Source of the DNA: CAZQKL01 sp964593895 [NCBI: uncultured bacterium]
Lineage (GTDB): Bacteria; DYJV01
Reading direction: 5' to 3'
Assembly (NCBI GenBank): GCA_964593895.1
Contig: CAZQKL010000128.1
Location: 1-5,116 of the forward strand
DNA length: 5,116 nt
Made by a program: the position numbers and the translations under genes. Shown piece after piece: positions 5,051 through 5,116 of this stretch. Below the pieces are notes generated by a model. It was not told where the DNA came from and ran no database searches. It worked only from the letters and a program-made list of their open reading frames with translations. How positions within the stretch are numbered: the stretch's first letter is position 1; every line of letters begins with the position of its first letter.

Positions 5051-5116
5051 AGGTTATTTTAAAAGAAGATGTAAAAGCACTTGGAAGTATGGGAGATATT
5101 GTAAATGTTAAAGATG
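5047..5116 (+). CDS. rplI: 50S ribosomal protein L9, N-terminal end (partial)
   Basis: Only the first 23 codons are in the window. They read MKVILKEDVKALGSMGDI and then VNVKD, which is the highly conserved N-terminal signature of L9 (MKVILxxDVxxLGxxGDxVxVKxGY). L9 binds 23S rRNA near the L1 stalk and helps maintain reading fidelity. The ATG overlaps the stop of the DUF2232 gene in an ATGA (5047-5050), and a consensus Shine-Dalgarno lies upstream. The gene continues past the right edge. Confidence 0.95.
   Translation, partial: MKVILKEDVKALGSMGDIVNVKD

Noticed and set aside
1-5116. CRISPR array, insertion sequence, tRNA or prophage signs
   Set aside because: No regularly spaced repeats, transposase motifs, terminal inverted repeats or cloverleaf sequences were seen on either strand.

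Overview
The window is an AT-rich bacterial segment (Arg codons mostly AGA/AGG, many Lys/Glu/Ile/Phe codons) packed with ordinary housekeeping genes. Two things argue for a diderm (outer-membrane) bacterium. The reading frame ending at base 64 closes with a beta-barrel-type C-terminus (terminal Phe with alternating hydrophobic residues). The rest of the window carries a standard bacterial rpsF-ssb-rpsR-DUF2232-rplI locus. The composition would suit a low-GC, possibly thermophilic lineage, but I cannot name a phylum from the sequence.

Layout: (1) bases 1-64, + strand, the tail of a probable outer-membrane barrel protein. (2) 68-1222, - strand, a GAF-HD-GYP protein with an intact c-di-GMP phosphodiesterase motif set. 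(3) 1268-2392, + strand, rmuC, a membrane-anchored coiled-coil protein with a PD-(D/E)XK nuclease-like domain. (4) 2389-3123, - strand, truA, tRNA pseudouridine synthase. (5) 3212 to the window end, + strand, an operon rpsF (S6), ssb, rpsR (S18), a DUF2232/YybS-like membrane protein, and rplI (L9, cut by the window edge).

The first five transcription units alternate in direction. Both tail-to-tail junctions are extremely tight: a 3-base gap at 65-67, and overlapping stop codons in a TTAA at 2389-2392. Both head-to-head junctions are short (45 and 88 bases). There is no gene-free stretch over 300 bases, and I saw no tRNA, rRNA, CRISPR, insertion sequence or clear intrinsic terminator.

In the ribosomal operon, genes are adjacent or overlapping. 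The three ribosomal-protein genes have strong Shine-Dalgarno sites, while the two interleaved genes (ssb and the DUF2232 gene) have none or only a weak one, which suggests translational coupling. The most interesting non-coding signals are in the truA/rpsF intergenic region. One is a promoter-like pair placed so that truA mRNA would be leaderless. The other is a foldable rpsF leader whose unpaired bulge is complementary to the rpsF Shine-Dalgarno, a candidate for S6:S18-type autoregulation. The SSB is also unusual: it lacks the acidic C-terminal tip and its last codons overlap rpsR. I see no convincing novel multi-gene system here.
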